From positions 1-51,010 of the IMG/VR virus record IMGVR_UViG_3300042922_000517: 51,010 nt of DNA; one strand, 5' to 3'. The notes beneath the pieces are model-generated. The model did no database searches. It had not been told where the DNA came from and saw nothing but the letters and a program-made list of their open reading frames with translations. The DNA is from a virus. Positions 25,514 to 33,211 of this stretch are shown here, piece by piece (positions within the stretch are counted from its first letter, which is position 1; each line of letters starts with the position of its first letter). Both the position numbers and the translations under genes were made by a program.

Positions 25514-25941
25514 GGCTGTGTCTCCCCTTCCTCAACTCTTTCCCCAAGTGCTGACTGGATACCGCAATATACTCCCCAGAGCCGCGCATCTATCATTTTC
25601 ATCCTGCCAAGCACTTTCATGGTGTCGTTCAGGATTCGTGTTTGCTGGGCTATGGTCTGTTGTGCCTCACGATGCGTTCTAGCTAGTACGCTATGTTTGT
25701 TAAGCAAAGAATCGTACTCTCCACGGCTTACGCAGAATCCTTGAAGTCCTTCATATGCCGCATACGCCAACTCTGCTTGTTGTTGTGCCTCTTCTAGAGC
25801 AGCCAGCAACCCCAAAAGTTCAATATTCGATATGTTTGAAGTGCAATTTCTGTATATTGTTTCAGCTTCTTCTTGAGCGTCACGTTTGATCTCTTCTATC
25901 CGTTCAGGTGTGGGTAAGGAAACTTTTCCTGCTTCACTCAT
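25510..25941 (-). CDS. Hypothetical coiled-coil protein
   Basis: A 143-residue protein, MSEAGKVSLPTPERIEEIKR at the start, then long helices with heptad-like Leu/Ala spacing (ELLGLLAALEEAQQQAELAY). ATG 25941 has AAGGAG about 10 bases upstream and overlaps the stop of the ASCH gene (ATGA). No family recognised. Confidence 0.6.
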   Translation of the reverse strand: MSEAGKVSLPTPERIEEIKRDAQEEAETIYRNCTSNISNIELLGLLAALEEAQQQAELAYAAYEGLQGFCVSRGEYDSLLNKHSVLARTHREAQQTIAQQTRILNDTMKVLGRMKMIDARLWGVYCGIQSALGERVEEGETQP

Positions 25942-26393
25942 GGCTGCTGTACTCCTTCCCAATTCCAAAGACTGAGTTTCCCCTTGGCCGGGATCGGCTC
26001 CGGCAGCTGCTTCACATCCCCCAACTCCCAGGCGTACCGTCCACTCTCGTAAAATCCGAAAGCAAATTCTTTATTGCTTCGGCCGATCCAGAACACCGGA
26101 ACAAGTCTATGAAGGAGAACTGCATCTCCTGTATGGTCAATGTGGATCTCTTGGCAGGCTGACAGTTCGGAGACGGCAATCACCACCCCGGTGGGAAGTG
26201 TGTCCGCCGTGTATCCATGCCGGGCTAATGCTGCTTTAATCTCCGGTTCCTCGCATGCGGCCTTGTCTAACTTCTTGCCGGCGTGTATCGCCAGTTCGCC
26301 CCGGTACTTCGCGGCCCAGCCGCGCGTTTCAAACCGCTTCTCCCTGGTAGCGATCAGTGTCGCATAGGGCTGTATAATGGTTATAGCCTTCAT
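25938..26393 (-). CDS. ASCH-domain protein
   Basis: A 151-residue protein with the ASCH signature: MKAITIIQPYATLIATREKR, FETRGWAAKYRGELAIHAGK, and near the end YAWELGDVKQLPEPIPAKGK. ASCH domains are PUA-related beta barrels thought to bind RNA or modified nucleotides. Located between a zinc protein and a coiled-coil protein in the early operon. Confidence 0.88.
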   Translation of the reverse strand: MKAITIIQPYATLIATREKRFETRGWAAKYRGELAIHAGKKLDKAACEEPEIKAALARHGYTADTLPTGVVIAVSELSACQEIHIDHTGDAVLLHRLVPVFWIGRSNKEFAFGFYESGRYAWELGDVKQLPEPIPAKGKLSLWNWEGVQQP

Positions 26394-26647
26394 GACTCAT
26401 CCTCACTTTCATATTTCCCGCATGCCTGCCAGCGGACCCGGTGGTCTGTAGCTCGGCCGTGAGAATTCGCCCGAAGGCCACACTTATAATAGGTTTTTGC
26501 GTACCTCCAAGCCTCTAAATGCTGGCAAGTCTTGCAGATTGCATCTATAGGTCCCACTCCATGCAAACCAACCATTGGATTTATAGGTGGTTCCGGTAGG
26601 GGATCGGGCTCAGGTTCGGGCGGGAAGAACTCCAGTTGTTCACTCAC
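26390..26647 (-). CDS. Small cysteine-rich protein
   Basis: An 85-residue protein from GTG 26647 (GAGGCGG upstream, overlap GTGA with the preceding stop). After a proline/glutamate-rich stretch it has CKTCQHL, then YYKCGL and WQACGKYE, a four-cysteine zinc pattern. The pattern C..C...C...C after a G(P/V)IDA segment is common in Firmicutes phage early proteins. Confidence 0.6.
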   Translation of the reverse strand: MSEQLEFFPPEPEPDPLPEPPINPMVGLHGVGPIDAICKTCQHLEAWRYAKTYYKCGLRANSHGRATDHRVRWQACGKYESEDES

Positions 26648-27288
26648 GCCTTCGCCGCCTCTCTTGGTTTCAGATATCCCAGCTCTACCGCTATCTGCCG
26701 GATGGCCTGCATATCCTCTTCCGGATAACCCCAGTGCGGGCAATATAGGCCGCCGTATCCGTTGTTGTGGTTGGCGTCTTCATCCCCGAAGATATAATCC
26801 CGGAAATCGTTTATCAGCCCCCACATAGTGCCACCGTTGCTGAAGCGATGTTTCTGCTCATTGGTTTTGCCTTCAGCTCCCGGCACAAGAATCATAGGCA
26901 TGTCGGAATAATGATCTGTGTACCAGAGCCTCCCGCCAGCCCAGTGAAATTCTGAATATCGATTCTCTTTATCGTGATATAGAAACTTGCGTCCGCGGCT
27001 GCCGATCTCACGAATCAGCCGGTTTGCCGTTTCAATCCGTTTCTCAAGCCATGGCAAGCCTGGCGGCAGGACCTCTCCTGGCCTTGGCTGAGACTGCCCT
27101 ATCTTCCGGCAGCGAATCATCTTGAGAAATTCAATATAAGTCGTATCGGGCCAAGGATCTGAGTATTCAAGATACTCGGCATATTTCACTTTTCCTGCAG
27201 TTAACCCGCTCCGGATAACAGAATACGACTCATATTCGCCTGCTTCCCCCGGGTAAGTGACCTCATATACATTCAAGGCTATGCTCAT
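26644..27288 (-). CDS. Hypothetical phage protein, 214 residues
   Basis: MSIALNVYEVTYPGEAGEYE at the start, then a Trp/Tyr-rich middle (EFHWAGGRLWYTDHYSDMP) and C-terminal GGLYCPHWGYPEEDMQAIRQ. I do not recognise a family. A GAGGG/CCTC leader hairpin and AAAGGAG site precede ATG 27288. Confidence 0.6.
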   Translation of the reverse strand: MSIALNVYEVTYPGEAGEYESYSVIRSGLTAGKVKYAEYLEYSDPWPDTTYIEFLKMIRCRKIGQSQPRPGEVLPPGLPWLEKRIETANRLIREIGSRGRKFLYHDKENRYSEFHWAGGRLWYTDHYSDMPMILVPGAEGKTNEQKHRFSNGGTMWGLINDFRDYIFGDEDANHNNGYGGLYCPHWGYPEEDMQAIRQIAVELGYLKPREAAKA

Positions 27289-27313
27289 TGCTTATCAGCT
27301 CCTTTATAGGGGA

Positions 27314-27330
27314 GAGGATGGTTAACCCTC
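27314..27330 (-). promoter_or_regulatory. Leader-type hairpin in the 27289-27332 gap
   Basis: Minus strand GAGG, GTTAACCAT loop, CCTC, upstream of TATAAAGGAG and the 214-residue gene. Same placement as other early leader hairpins. Confidence 0.4.
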
Positions 27331-27332
27331 CC

Positions 27333-27575
27333 TCAGATCAGTTCTCTTGGATCGCGTTCACCGGCATCGCGCAAATCCTCGCCGCGCTCTTCTTCCTCAT
27401 AGTCGCTATAGCAGGTATGGCATACAGATGAGGGTAATTCCTCTGCGTCTCTCCAAAGGCTTTGCAATTCCGGTTTAGGAACCAAATTGCCGCATGCTTC
27501 ACATTGTCCCATGCCTTGACTCCGTTGCCTGTCCTCTTCCCGCCATTCCTCGCTGTGATTCTCGTACTTGTCCAT
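27333..27575 (-). CDS. Small acidic zinc-finger protein
   Basis: An 80-residue protein with CEACGN near residue 25 and CHTCYSDYEEEE near 52 (C..C ... C..C), flanked by very acidic ends. GGAGAG precedes ATG 27575 by about 12 bases. Probably a zinc-binding phage-host interaction protein; no specific family. Confidence 0.6.
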   Translation of the reverse strand: MDKYENHSEEWREEDRQRSQGMGQCEACGNLVPKPELQSLWRDAEELPSSVCHTCYSDYEEEERGEDLRDAGERDPRELI

Positions 27576-27595
27576 AGCGCGCGTTCTCTCCTTAT

Positions 27596-27607
27596 GGGCC
27601 TATGCCC
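27596..27607 (-). promoter_or_regulatory. Leader hairpin GGGC/GCCC before zinc-finger gene
   Basis: Minus strand GGGCATAGGCCC followed by ATAAGGAGAG and the gene start. Confidence 0.5.
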
Positions 27608-28069
27608 TCATAGTTTGTATTGCAGCAGCACTAGCCCGCGCCGTTTGCTCCTGCCGATCTGCCGCCAGCCCGCCGCCTTGAAGCAGCAGCCGGGGTTTAC
27701 GCTGCGGATCTTCGCGGCATCCACGTAGGTGATAATGCCGTCCGGCGGTGGGTGGCCCCATAGACTGAGCGTAGCAGCTACCGCTGACCGGATCATGTCA
27801 CTACTGAGCAGGTCAGATTCGTTGCGGAAGTGGGTACACTCCCAAGCCTGAAGCCCATCATCCCGGATGCCCCGCCATGTGACCCACAAGGCATCCCCCA
27901 GTGCGGTCCGCATTACAATGTTCTCGCCTGGGCGGGTAAACTGGTCAGCTCCCACCGTCTGGCGGCTATAATGCCGGTCCGCCAGCTGTCGGCAGGAGTC
28001 GTCCGTTTTCTTTACCTTCATCCACGGGCCGTACTGGGGTATGTCGAGCATGATCTGATTCGGCTCCAT
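27608..28069 (-). CDS. GNAT-like phage protein, possibly Mom-related
   Basis: A 153-residue protein with CRQLADRHYSRQTVGADQF near residue 26, ALWVTWRGIRDDGLQAWECT, then YVDAAKIRSVNPGCCFKAAG and a final GLVLLQYKL. The alternating strand pattern and the late N.G.CF..AGW block resemble the acetyl-CoA-binding and final strands of GNAT folds. The HYSR block is reminiscent of Mom-type DNA-modification acyltransferases, but this is weak memory. Usual GNAT length fits. Function unproven. Confidence 0.5.
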   Translation of the reverse strand: MEPNQIMLDIPQYGPWMKVKKTDDSCRQLADRHYSRQTVGADQFTRPGENIVMRTALGDALWVTWRGIRDDGLQAWECTHFRNESDLLSSDMIRSAVAATLSLWGHPPPDGIITYVDAAKIRSVNPGCCFKAAGWRQIGRSKRRGLVLLQYKL

Positions 28070-28084
28070 GTCTGTTCCCTCCTT

Positions 28085-28100
28085 GGGCCTATAACAGCCC
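28085..28100 (-). promoter_or_regulatory. Leader hairpin GGGC/GCCC before GNAT-like gene
   Basis: Minus strand GGGCTGTTATAGGCCC followed directly by AAGGAGGG and the ATG at 28069. Confidence 0.5.
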
Positions 28101-28167
28101 GATAAAAATCACTGTTTTCATTTCTGTAATCTAGTAAAGTAAAAAAATAAATTATAGGGGGAAGATT

Positions 28168-28368
28168 ATGGAATATGTGATTAACTTATTACTCATTGCA
28201 TTGTTGGTTTTTTCTTTAGTGAAAGTGCAGCAATATTGTAGGAATCCTGAAGTTCGAAAGCGCTCGTCCAAAGCAAGGCTATTATTCCTTAACATCGCTT
28301 CATATGGCATGTTTTTTATCTTCGCTTTATTGATTATTGTTGGAATAATTCAACAATTCTCATCATAA
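28168..28368 (+). CDS. Two-span small membrane protein, plus-strand moron
   Basis: A 66-residue protein with two hydrophobic helices (NLLLIALLVFSLVKV and FFIFALLIIVGIIQQF) separated by a basic loop. It is alone on the plus strand within a long minus-strand operon. GGGGG lies 7 bases before the ATG, an AT-rich stretch precedes it, and a terminator follows, so it is an autonomous unit. Such units often act in the lysogen, for example in superinfection exclusion; that role is inference. Confidence 0.7.
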   Translation: MEYVINLLLIALLVFSLVKVQQYCRNPEVRKRSSKARLLFLNIASYGMFFIFALLIIVGIIQQFSS

Positions 28369-28390
28369 GGGGCGGCTTACCGCCCTCTTT
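28369..28390 (+). terminator. Terminator after plus-strand moron
   Basis: GGGCGG, CTTA loop, CCGCCC, then TCTTT. Confidence 0.65.
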
Positions 28391-28535
28391 AAAATGAAAC
28401 CACTTCGTTCTACAACTCCGCGCCTTCCACTTCATCCATCGTAATTGTGGCTCATTCTTCTTGTTTCTTCCGACTCCTACTGCAGCAAGTTGTGTTATAG
28501 GCTAAACTCCATCCAAACTAACTGACTTGATGCAT

Positions 28536-28712
28536 TTACAACCATAAAAGCACCAACCAATTAAACAGCTCCGCAGCCTCTACGGCTATCCAGACCAGCA
28601 CAGCAGCTATTGATATGTCACCAATGATTTCCTGCAGCGTCTTGTCTGACTCCCGGCGGGCCGTGCCGATGATCCGCCCGTTGTCGTCCCGCAATTTAAT
28701 GGATGTTCTCAT
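28536..28712 (-). CDS. 58-residue membrane protein
   Basis: Starts MRTSIKLRDDNGRIIGTARR, then one hydrophobic helix (IAAVLVWIAVEAAELF) and a hydrophobic C-terminal end WLVLLWL. CGGAG lies about 10 bases before ATG 28712. Encoded in the gap downstream of the HNH gene. Soluble N-terminus plus C-terminal anchor; function unknown. Confidence 0.6.
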   Translation of the reverse strand: MRTSIKLRDDNGRIIGTARRESDKTLQEIIGDISIAAVLVWIAVEAAELFNWLVLLWL

Positions 28713-28743
28713 ATGCGCTCATCTCCGTTGTTATATGATTTAA

Positions 28744-29412
28744 TCAATCCTCAAATCGGTCATGCGGGTGAAAAGCTCCCTGCGCAGCGTAACCGTTAAG
28801 GGCATCCGTGAAGAGTCCGGTAAATATCTGCAGATCATTCGGCGGAAGCATTTCAATCAGCCGAATCTCATTGGCCCTCAACCCCCGGCCGGCTGCCGTG
28901 GATATCAGATCCACAACCGGTGCAAGCTTCTGCCGCTGCTCTGCTCGCTCCCTTTCCGCCCGTTCAATGCCGGCCAGCTTCTGATTGTGCTCTTCCCAGT
29001 CCTGGGCATCAAACCAAAAGTATTCGCCGTATTTGTCATAATGGACTGAAATCCAGAACTGCAGTTGTTCTTCGTCCGTTTGGATAATGTCGTGACACAC
29101 TCCACACAGCCGGAGCCCGTTTGCTTTGACTCCCCGGCCCCGCCGCCCCCGCGGCATAACATGGTGGGTAGTGGTTGCCGGAGCCGTCTTGCAGCATTGA
29201 CAGGCACCTTCCGACTCTCTTATAAGCTCCTGGACAACTGATGCTGGAAACTCTGCCCGGCTGGCTGAACTCTTTCCCGGTTTGTGATGTTCAAAAAGCT
29301 TTTGCTTATATTCGGGAATAGGCTTCTTGTCTTTCTTGCCCCGACCGAGGCTGCTGGCCTTCTTAACCTTTTCTTGCTTCTGTGGCTTGGGGAAAGTGCG
29401 GTGTGGCTCCAC
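28744..29412 (-). CDS. HNH endonuclease-like protein
   Basis: A 222-residue protein from GTG 29412 (AGGAGG 8 bases upstream). The first 60 residues are very basic. The central block CQCCKTAPATTTHHVMPRG, then GLRLCGVCHDII, carries the paired CxxC zinc knuckles and the HH of an HNH nuclease. The remainder is helical. It sits in the recombination/replication region, not next to the terminase, so a role in recombination or host-DNA cleavage is more likely than in packaging. Confidence 0.78.
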   Translation of the reverse strand: MEPHRTFPKPQKQEKVKKASSLGRGKKDKKPIPEYKQKLFEHHKPGKSSASRAEFPASVVQELIRESEGACQCCKTAPATTTHHVMPRGRRGRGVKANGLRLCGVCHDIIQTDEEQLQFWISVHYDKYGEYFWFDAQDWEEHNQKLAGIERAERERAEQRQKLAPVVDLISTAAGRGLRANEIRLIEMLPPNDLQIFTGLFTDALNGYAAQGAFHPHDRFED

Positions 29413-29434
29413 TATTCCCACCTCCTGATGTAAG

Positions 29435-29599
29435 TTAATATTTAGGCTTTATTTTGAAATTGACGATTGCATAACGCCGCCCGGTGCGCCGGCTTATTTC
29501 TTCGGCAGCCTGCCTGCGGTAAATGATATTGGCTCCTTCATCGTGTAGCACAGCGTATAATTCTAGCACCGTGGCTAACCTCCAGCTGAAATCCTTCAT
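29435..29599 (-). CDS. Hypothetical 54-residue protein
   Basis: MKDFSWRLATVLELYAVLHD, then IYRRQAAEEISRRTGRRYAI; helical and basic, possibly DNA-binding. ATG 29599 overlaps the stop of the preceding gene by 4 bases, which favours it over the longer frame to 29632. Confidence 0.55.
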   Translation of the reverse strand: MKDFSWRLATVLELYAVLHDEGANIIYRRQAAEEISRRTGRRYAIVNFKIKPKY

Positions 29600-29928
29600 G
29601 TTGTCATCACCGGCCTTTGCCGTTTTAACCATCTGTCTTCATAATGTGTAGTCTTTTTCAGATCCAATTTTTCAGGCTGTCTATGATAAAAGGGTACGTA
29701 CCTGTAATCGTCTTTGATTTCAATTCGGTATATAAAAGCTACGGGATACTCGCGGTCCTGCACTGGGGATCCCAGCGCGGCGCAGCGTCTTCTTGTCAGG
29801 ATGATTCCATCCAATGGTGGCTCACCGAACCACCTTCCATTTAAAGCGCCCGGCGCGTCCGGAATAAAACAGGCAGCTCCGGTATCCATCATTTCGTTCC
29901 TGGTGTATCTCCCTTTTTGGTCGGGCAT
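29596..29928 (-). CDS. Hypothetical early protein, 110 residues
   Basis: MPDQKGRYTRNEMMDTGAAC at the start and IYRIEIKDDYRYVPFYHRQP in the middle. A GGGGAG site and a long leader hairpin precede ATG 29928. No family recognised. Confidence 0.55.
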   Translation of the reverse strand: MPDQKGRYTRNEMMDTGAACFIPDAPGALNGRWFGEPPLDGIILTRRRCAALGSPVQDREYPVAFIYRIEIKDDYRYVPFYHRQPEKLDLKKTTHYEDRWLKRQRPVMTT

Positions 29929-29949
29929 GACGTTCTCCCCTTTAAGGGT

Positions 29950-29969
29950 GGGGCAGCTGTAGCCGCCCC
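29950..29969 (-). promoter_or_regulatory. Leader hairpin GGGGC...GCCCC
   Basis: Minus strand GGGGCGGCTACAGCTGCCCC, then ACCCTTAAAGGGGAG containing the ribosome site, itself able to pair. Precedes the gene at 29928. Confidence 0.5.
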
Positions 29970-29978
29970 GGTATGATA

Positions 29979-30686
29979 TTAAGCGATGATTACGAAGTCA
30001 CCGGTGCCAATTTCATCTTTCAATTCTTTTTCCAAGTACGCTTTGATTGTGTCCATGGCTTCAACCTTCCAAGCTCCGCCGTCTGCTTCGATTAGGGCTG
30101 CAGTCGGGCCGCTCCGCATCCGGAAGACGAAGAGTGATTGCGGCTGGTTAATTTCAACAAATGTACGATACGGGAACAAGTTGACCGGATTCGGAATGGT
30201 TACGTTCGCCACGGTAGCAACTCCCGTTTTTGCTGTAATCTGCTGGGCAACTCCATCATCGCCGGTGTTCTGTACATTCTCCTCTTTGATGTTTCCTACA
30301 ATTTTAAGCAGTTCGGCCCGGGTGTCGGATGGAACAAAGAGAGACTGCAGCATGATATTAAAAGATTCTGCATCCATAAAGCTGTCAAAGCGGATGGAAG
30401 GAAGCAGGGCGTCTGCAACAGCGAACGTGGAACGGACGGAATCGTCATTGAATGAACTGAATGCAGAAACTTTGGTCGGGCTCTCAACATGAATCATGAG
30501 TTTTCCCGGAGCATCGTATTGAGATTTGAGATATTCCACAAATCCGGAAAGGCTGCGGATCACCAGAGGTGCCGGAGTTGGATGCTTTAATAGTGTCAAG
30601 GAGTGATTGGAGTATTGCTGGCCGTTAATTTCGAGTGTCTTTTGACTTGCCAACCCGGCGATGTATTGCAGTGCTTCTTTGATCAT
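29979..30686 (-). CDS. Replication-region phage protein, 235 residues
   Basis: MIKEALQYIAGLASQKTLEI at the start, beta-rich middle, and PQSLFVFRMRSGPTAALIEA near the C-terminus. Paired with the next gene in many Firmicutes phages, in my recollection, between RecU and the HNH region. No enzyme motif is visible. The gene starts 2 bases after the upstream stop, so the two are co-translated. Confidence 0.6.
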   Translation of the reverse strand: MIKEALQYIAGLASQKTLEINGQQYSNHSLTLLKHPTPAPLVIRSLSGFVEYLKSQYDAPGKLMIHVESPTKVSAFSSFNDDSVRSTFAVADALLPSIRFDSFMDAESFNIMLQSLFVPSDTRAELLKIVGNIKEENVQNTGDDGVAQQITAKTGVATVANVTIPNPVNLFPYRTFVEINQPQSLFVFRMRSGPTAALIEADGGAWKVEAMDTIKAYLEKELKDEIGTGDFVIIA

Positions 30687-30688
30687 TG

Positions 30689-31102
30689 TTATTTAGCCTC
30701 CTGTGATTTACGTTGTAAGTATGAAACATTGCTTTCTGCTTCCTGCTCTTTTACCTTGACCCCTTTGTCGTCCGCGATGTCGCCGTCATTATCGATCATC
30801 ATTTGATTTTTCATGCCGGAAACGAGCTCCGCTGCAACCGGAGTACCGTCATTTTCGACACCGAAGATGATTTTTGTAGCAATGCCGTGCGCCGGTGCCA
30901 GCGTGGTCTTAACATCTGCGGACACAAGGGCAATTTCCCTTTCCTCGTCCGGCTTCAGTGTGATTGTAACTACTACCTTGCGGGCCTTCTTCCAGTCGGT
31001 ATTCGGGTCCTGGACGTTCTCAGCGATCTTCTGCAGCTCAATGTTAATCCGCTCCCCTACAGCTCCACCTGCTAATGTACTGAGATTGATGTTTGTCTTC
31101 AT
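30689..31102 (-). CDS. Replication-associated protein (often labelled replication terminator)
   Basis: A 137-residue protein beginning MKTNINLSTLAGGAVGERIN and continuing LQKIAENVQDPNTDWKKARK, blocks I know from phage proteins commonly annotated as replication terminator protein, although the function is not proven. CGGAGG lies 9 bases before ATG 31102, which is preferred to 31144. Confidence 0.7.
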   Translation of the reverse strand: MKTNINLSTLAGGAVGERINIELQKIAENVQDPNTDWKKARKVVVTITLKPDEEREIALVSADVKTTLAPAHGIATKIIFGVENDGTPVAAELVSGMKNQMMIDNDGDIADDKGVKVKEQEAESNVSYLQRKSQEAK

Positions 31103-31197
31103 GCTGTCTGACCTCCGTATGGTTGTTTTTGGTTTTATAGGCACACCAGTTCGATTAATAGCTGCGGCGGTGCGCGGTCCCGGGTCATATCCGGCCC

Positions 31198-31755
31198 CTA
31201 CGCTTTAGCTGGAAACCAAATTCTATCAACGGCTGCCAGGAAGTCCACCGGCACCCTGCCGTTACGAATCTCGTAACCTTCAATCTCAAAATCGTCTATT
31301 GATATGCTCTTGCGTCCGCCCGGCACCTCCGAAGCCTGTTTGAAGACTCTTAATGCGACAAAAGGCAGGAGATACATTTTCCGGTTACGTCCAAAACTGA
31401 CAAGGATGAAAGCCATTGATCCGTGTCTGTGCGATTTCTCCAGGTGATCATATTGGTGTTTCTCGATCCTGTTCAGATTAAGGCGCATAAGGTCGGCTAC
31501 TTCTTTCGCTTCAAAATCAATCCGGCGGTCCCGGTAGATGCCATCATAGTCTACGGTGGAAGGCTTCTCGAATACCGCCTTGGTAATCATGCCGCCGCGC
31601 TGCTCCAGCACCTTAACCGGGGTTGGACGTTTATTAATAATGGCCCTGTTCATGGATTCGTACATTTCGTTGCTCAAGTCAATGTGGCTTTCAAAAATCA
31701 TCCCCCTATTCGCGTGACTGATGGGGCCCTGCTTCTTTCTTGTTCTTACGCCCAT
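31198..31755 (-). CDS. recU: Holliday junction resolvase RecU
   Basis: A 185-residue nuclease with the RecU blocks NRGMIFESHIDLSNEMY, KRPTPVKVLEQRGG, STVDYDGIYRDRRIDFEAK (the metal-binding D/E/K of the PD-(D/E)XK-like core) and NLNRIEKHQYDHLEK. Resolves recombination intermediates formed during phage replication. ATG 31755 has AAGGGTGG 6 bases upstream. The usual host RecU is ~200 residues, so length is right. Confidence 0.93.
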   Translation of the reverse strand: MGVRTRKKQGPISHANRGMIFESHIDLSNEMYESMNRAIINKRPTPVKVLEQRGGMITKAVFEKPSTVDYDGIYRDRRIDFEAKEVADLMRLNLNRIEKHQYDHLEKSHRHGSMAFILVSFGRNRKMYLLPFVALRVFKQASEVPGGRKSISIDDFEIEGYEIRNGRVPVDFLAAVDRIWFPAKA

Positions 31756-31900
31756 AAATACCACCCTTCCCATCTGGCCGCGGCGGATCAAGAACATATC
31801 TCATGTCATCGATCATTAGCACGCTCGGCACTTCATCGTGGAGTTTAATAACCGTTGCGATTTTCTTGTATTTCTTACCGATTTCATATTTTGTTGTCAT
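31706..31900 (-). CDS. Hypothetical 64-residue protein overlapping recU
   Basis: MTTKYEIGKKYKKIATVIKL at the start; small beta-rich with a basic Gly-rich tail. ATG overlaps the stop of the upstream gene by 4 bases, and its 3' end overlaps recU by 50 bases, suggesting coupling of RecU to the operon. Confidence 0.6.
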   Translation of the reverse strand: MTTKYEIGKKYKKIATVIKLHDEVPSVLMIDDMRYVLDPPRPDGKGGIYGRKNKKEAGPHQSRE

Positions 31901-32211
31901 CCTGCAGCCTCGGCATCATCTTTCCAAGGGAACAACGGCTTAATTTGATTTAGTAGAGTGCGCTCCGCTGCATTCATCCGCTCCAGATAGTAATCTTGCT
32001 GTTCAAGCTTCAACCGATCCTTACAGCCAGCACACACCGGCACAGTCGCCCAGGTGGTTCCAGCGTGATTCTTACAGCCGGGGACCAAGCAAGGCTTATT
32101 TACGCGCTTTATCCGTTCAATCGCCGCCTTCATTCTAAACTCAGGGGCAATACTGTCAGTGTTGATGATCTGCAGTAATTCCTCATTTGTTCTCCAGTTC
32201 AGAAAGTTCAC
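31897..32211 (-). CDS. Zinc-finger small protein next to initiator
   Basis: A 104-residue protein with CLVPGCKNHAG near residue 41 and CAGCKDRLKL near 60 (four cysteines). GTG 32211 overlaps the initiator stop (GTGA). Encoded between the replication initiator and RecU, so a replication accessory role is possible. Confidence 0.65.
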   Translation of the reverse strand: MNFLNWRTNEELLQIINTDSIAPEFRMKAAIERIKRVNKPCLVPGCKNHAGTTWATVPVCAGCKDRLKLEQQDYYLERMNAAERTLLNQIKPLFPWKDDAEAAG

Positions 32212-33194
32212 CGTTTTATCCCCTCCTGTTGTCTCCGTTCCCGTTCCGCTTTTAAATCTCTTGCCTTTTGCATCATTTTTTCATGTTCTTCTGGGGTCAA
32301 GCTGCCCTCCTTGCCGTCATCCTGAACAATTGGGATTTCCGTTTTCCCTGAATAACCGCCAGCGCTGTAACTGTTCTTCTTAGGTTTTTGCTGGACTCTC
32401 ATATCGGTCAGTATCTTCGGGTACTGTTCCCTCAAGTTATCCGGGCTGAAAATGATTGTCCGGTAAAAGTTATGTGATAATGCGTATTTTATTGTTTCTC
32501 CTAATTCAATCTCTGGAATCTTATCCTTTTCGAGGATCAGCCGAAAAGTATTTGCCCATTTTTGAAAATTAGGATTATTGATTAAATGGCTTGTTCCGAG
32601 CTCTAAAGCATTCTCGTAAGCAATATCATGAAATCGCTTAGCCAACCTATACACCCGATCATCCTCGGAATAAACGCGCTTAGCGTTTTTCTGAGAGGGA
32701 GGTTTTGGGGTCTCTATCTTTTTATTATCTTTGTTCTCTTTATTATCTTTATTATTATTGTTCCATCCCTGTTCCAACTGCGTTCCATCCCCGTTCTCAG
32801 TGCGTTCCAAGTCCGTTCCAACGCTGTTCCAAGTTGTCTTTTTATAGTGTTCAAAACCTTGATACATCGCGTAATTAACGACTGTAAAGAGCGTTCCAAG
32901 TTCGGTATCTTCAATTTTCAATCGTTCTTCCTTAACGAGTTGATCAATTTTTCTCGAAATAACGGATAATGAGTACTTTTTAACGGAACGGTTCTCAATA
33001 TATTCCAAATCATTCGCTAGATTTCGGTATGCCCGGAGAAATTGACCGCGCTTCACATGAACACCGGAGATCACTTTTCCATCCTCCGCATACACTGCAT
33101 TCCCAACGATGTAGAAGAAGATTCGGAATTTCGGAATGTCCTGCCATATTGGATTCTCAAAGATATCCCGGCTCGTTTGAAACGCGCCACTCAT
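32208..33194 (-). CDS. Replication initiator / DnaD-like replisome organiser
   Basis: A 328-residue protein. The N-terminal winged-helix region (FENPIWQDIPKFRIFFYIVG, then VHVKRGQFLRAYRNLANDLE) is typical of phage replisome organisers. The middle (about residues 120-160) is low-complexity and Asn/Lys-rich, encoded by an iteron array and AT-rich tract. The C-terminal part (ANTFRLILEKDKIPEIELGE, then YALSHNFYRTIIFSPDNL) resembles the helicase-recruiting DnaD-like module. It would bind the internal origin and load host helicase. No separate helicase loader is visible. Confidence 0.82.
   Translation of the reverse strand: MSGAFQTSRDIFENPIWQDIPKFRIFFYIVGNAVYAEDGKVISGVHVKRGQFLRAYRNLANDLEYIENRSVKKYSLSVISRKIDQLVKEERLKIEDTELGTLFTVVNYAMYQGFEHYKKTTWNSVGTDLERTENGDGTQLEQGWNNNNKDNKENKDNKKIETPKPPSQKNAKRVYSEDDRVYRLAKRFHDIAYENALELGTSHLINNPNFQKWANTFRLILEKDKIPEIELGETIKYALSHNFYRTIIFSPDNLREQYPKILTDMRVQQKPKKNSYSAGGYSGKTEIPIVQDDGKEGSLTPEEHEKMMQKARDLKAERERRQQEGIKR
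32715..32831. other. Putative replication origin: seven 11-bp iterons plus AT-rich tract
   Basis: GTTCCA (minus TGGAAC) recurs at 32760, 32771, 32782, 32804, 32815 and 32826, with a degenerate copy (GTTCTC) at 32793, so seven units are spaced exactly 11 bp, one helical turn. Next to them, 32715-32759 is nearly all A/T on the duplex. Iterons plus an unwinding element inside the initiator gene is the standard phage origin design. Confidence 0.75.
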
Positions 33195-33211
33195 GAAACC
33201 ACCTGCTTACC

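Noticed and set aside
29986-30492. 168-residue plus-strand ORF
   Set aside because: Exact antisense of the 235-residue replication-region gene; low-complexity Ser/Ala composition typical of shadows.
32208-33194. Separate DnaC-type helicase loader
   Set aside because: No Walker motifs in this gene or its neighbours; only a DnaD-like organiser is supported.
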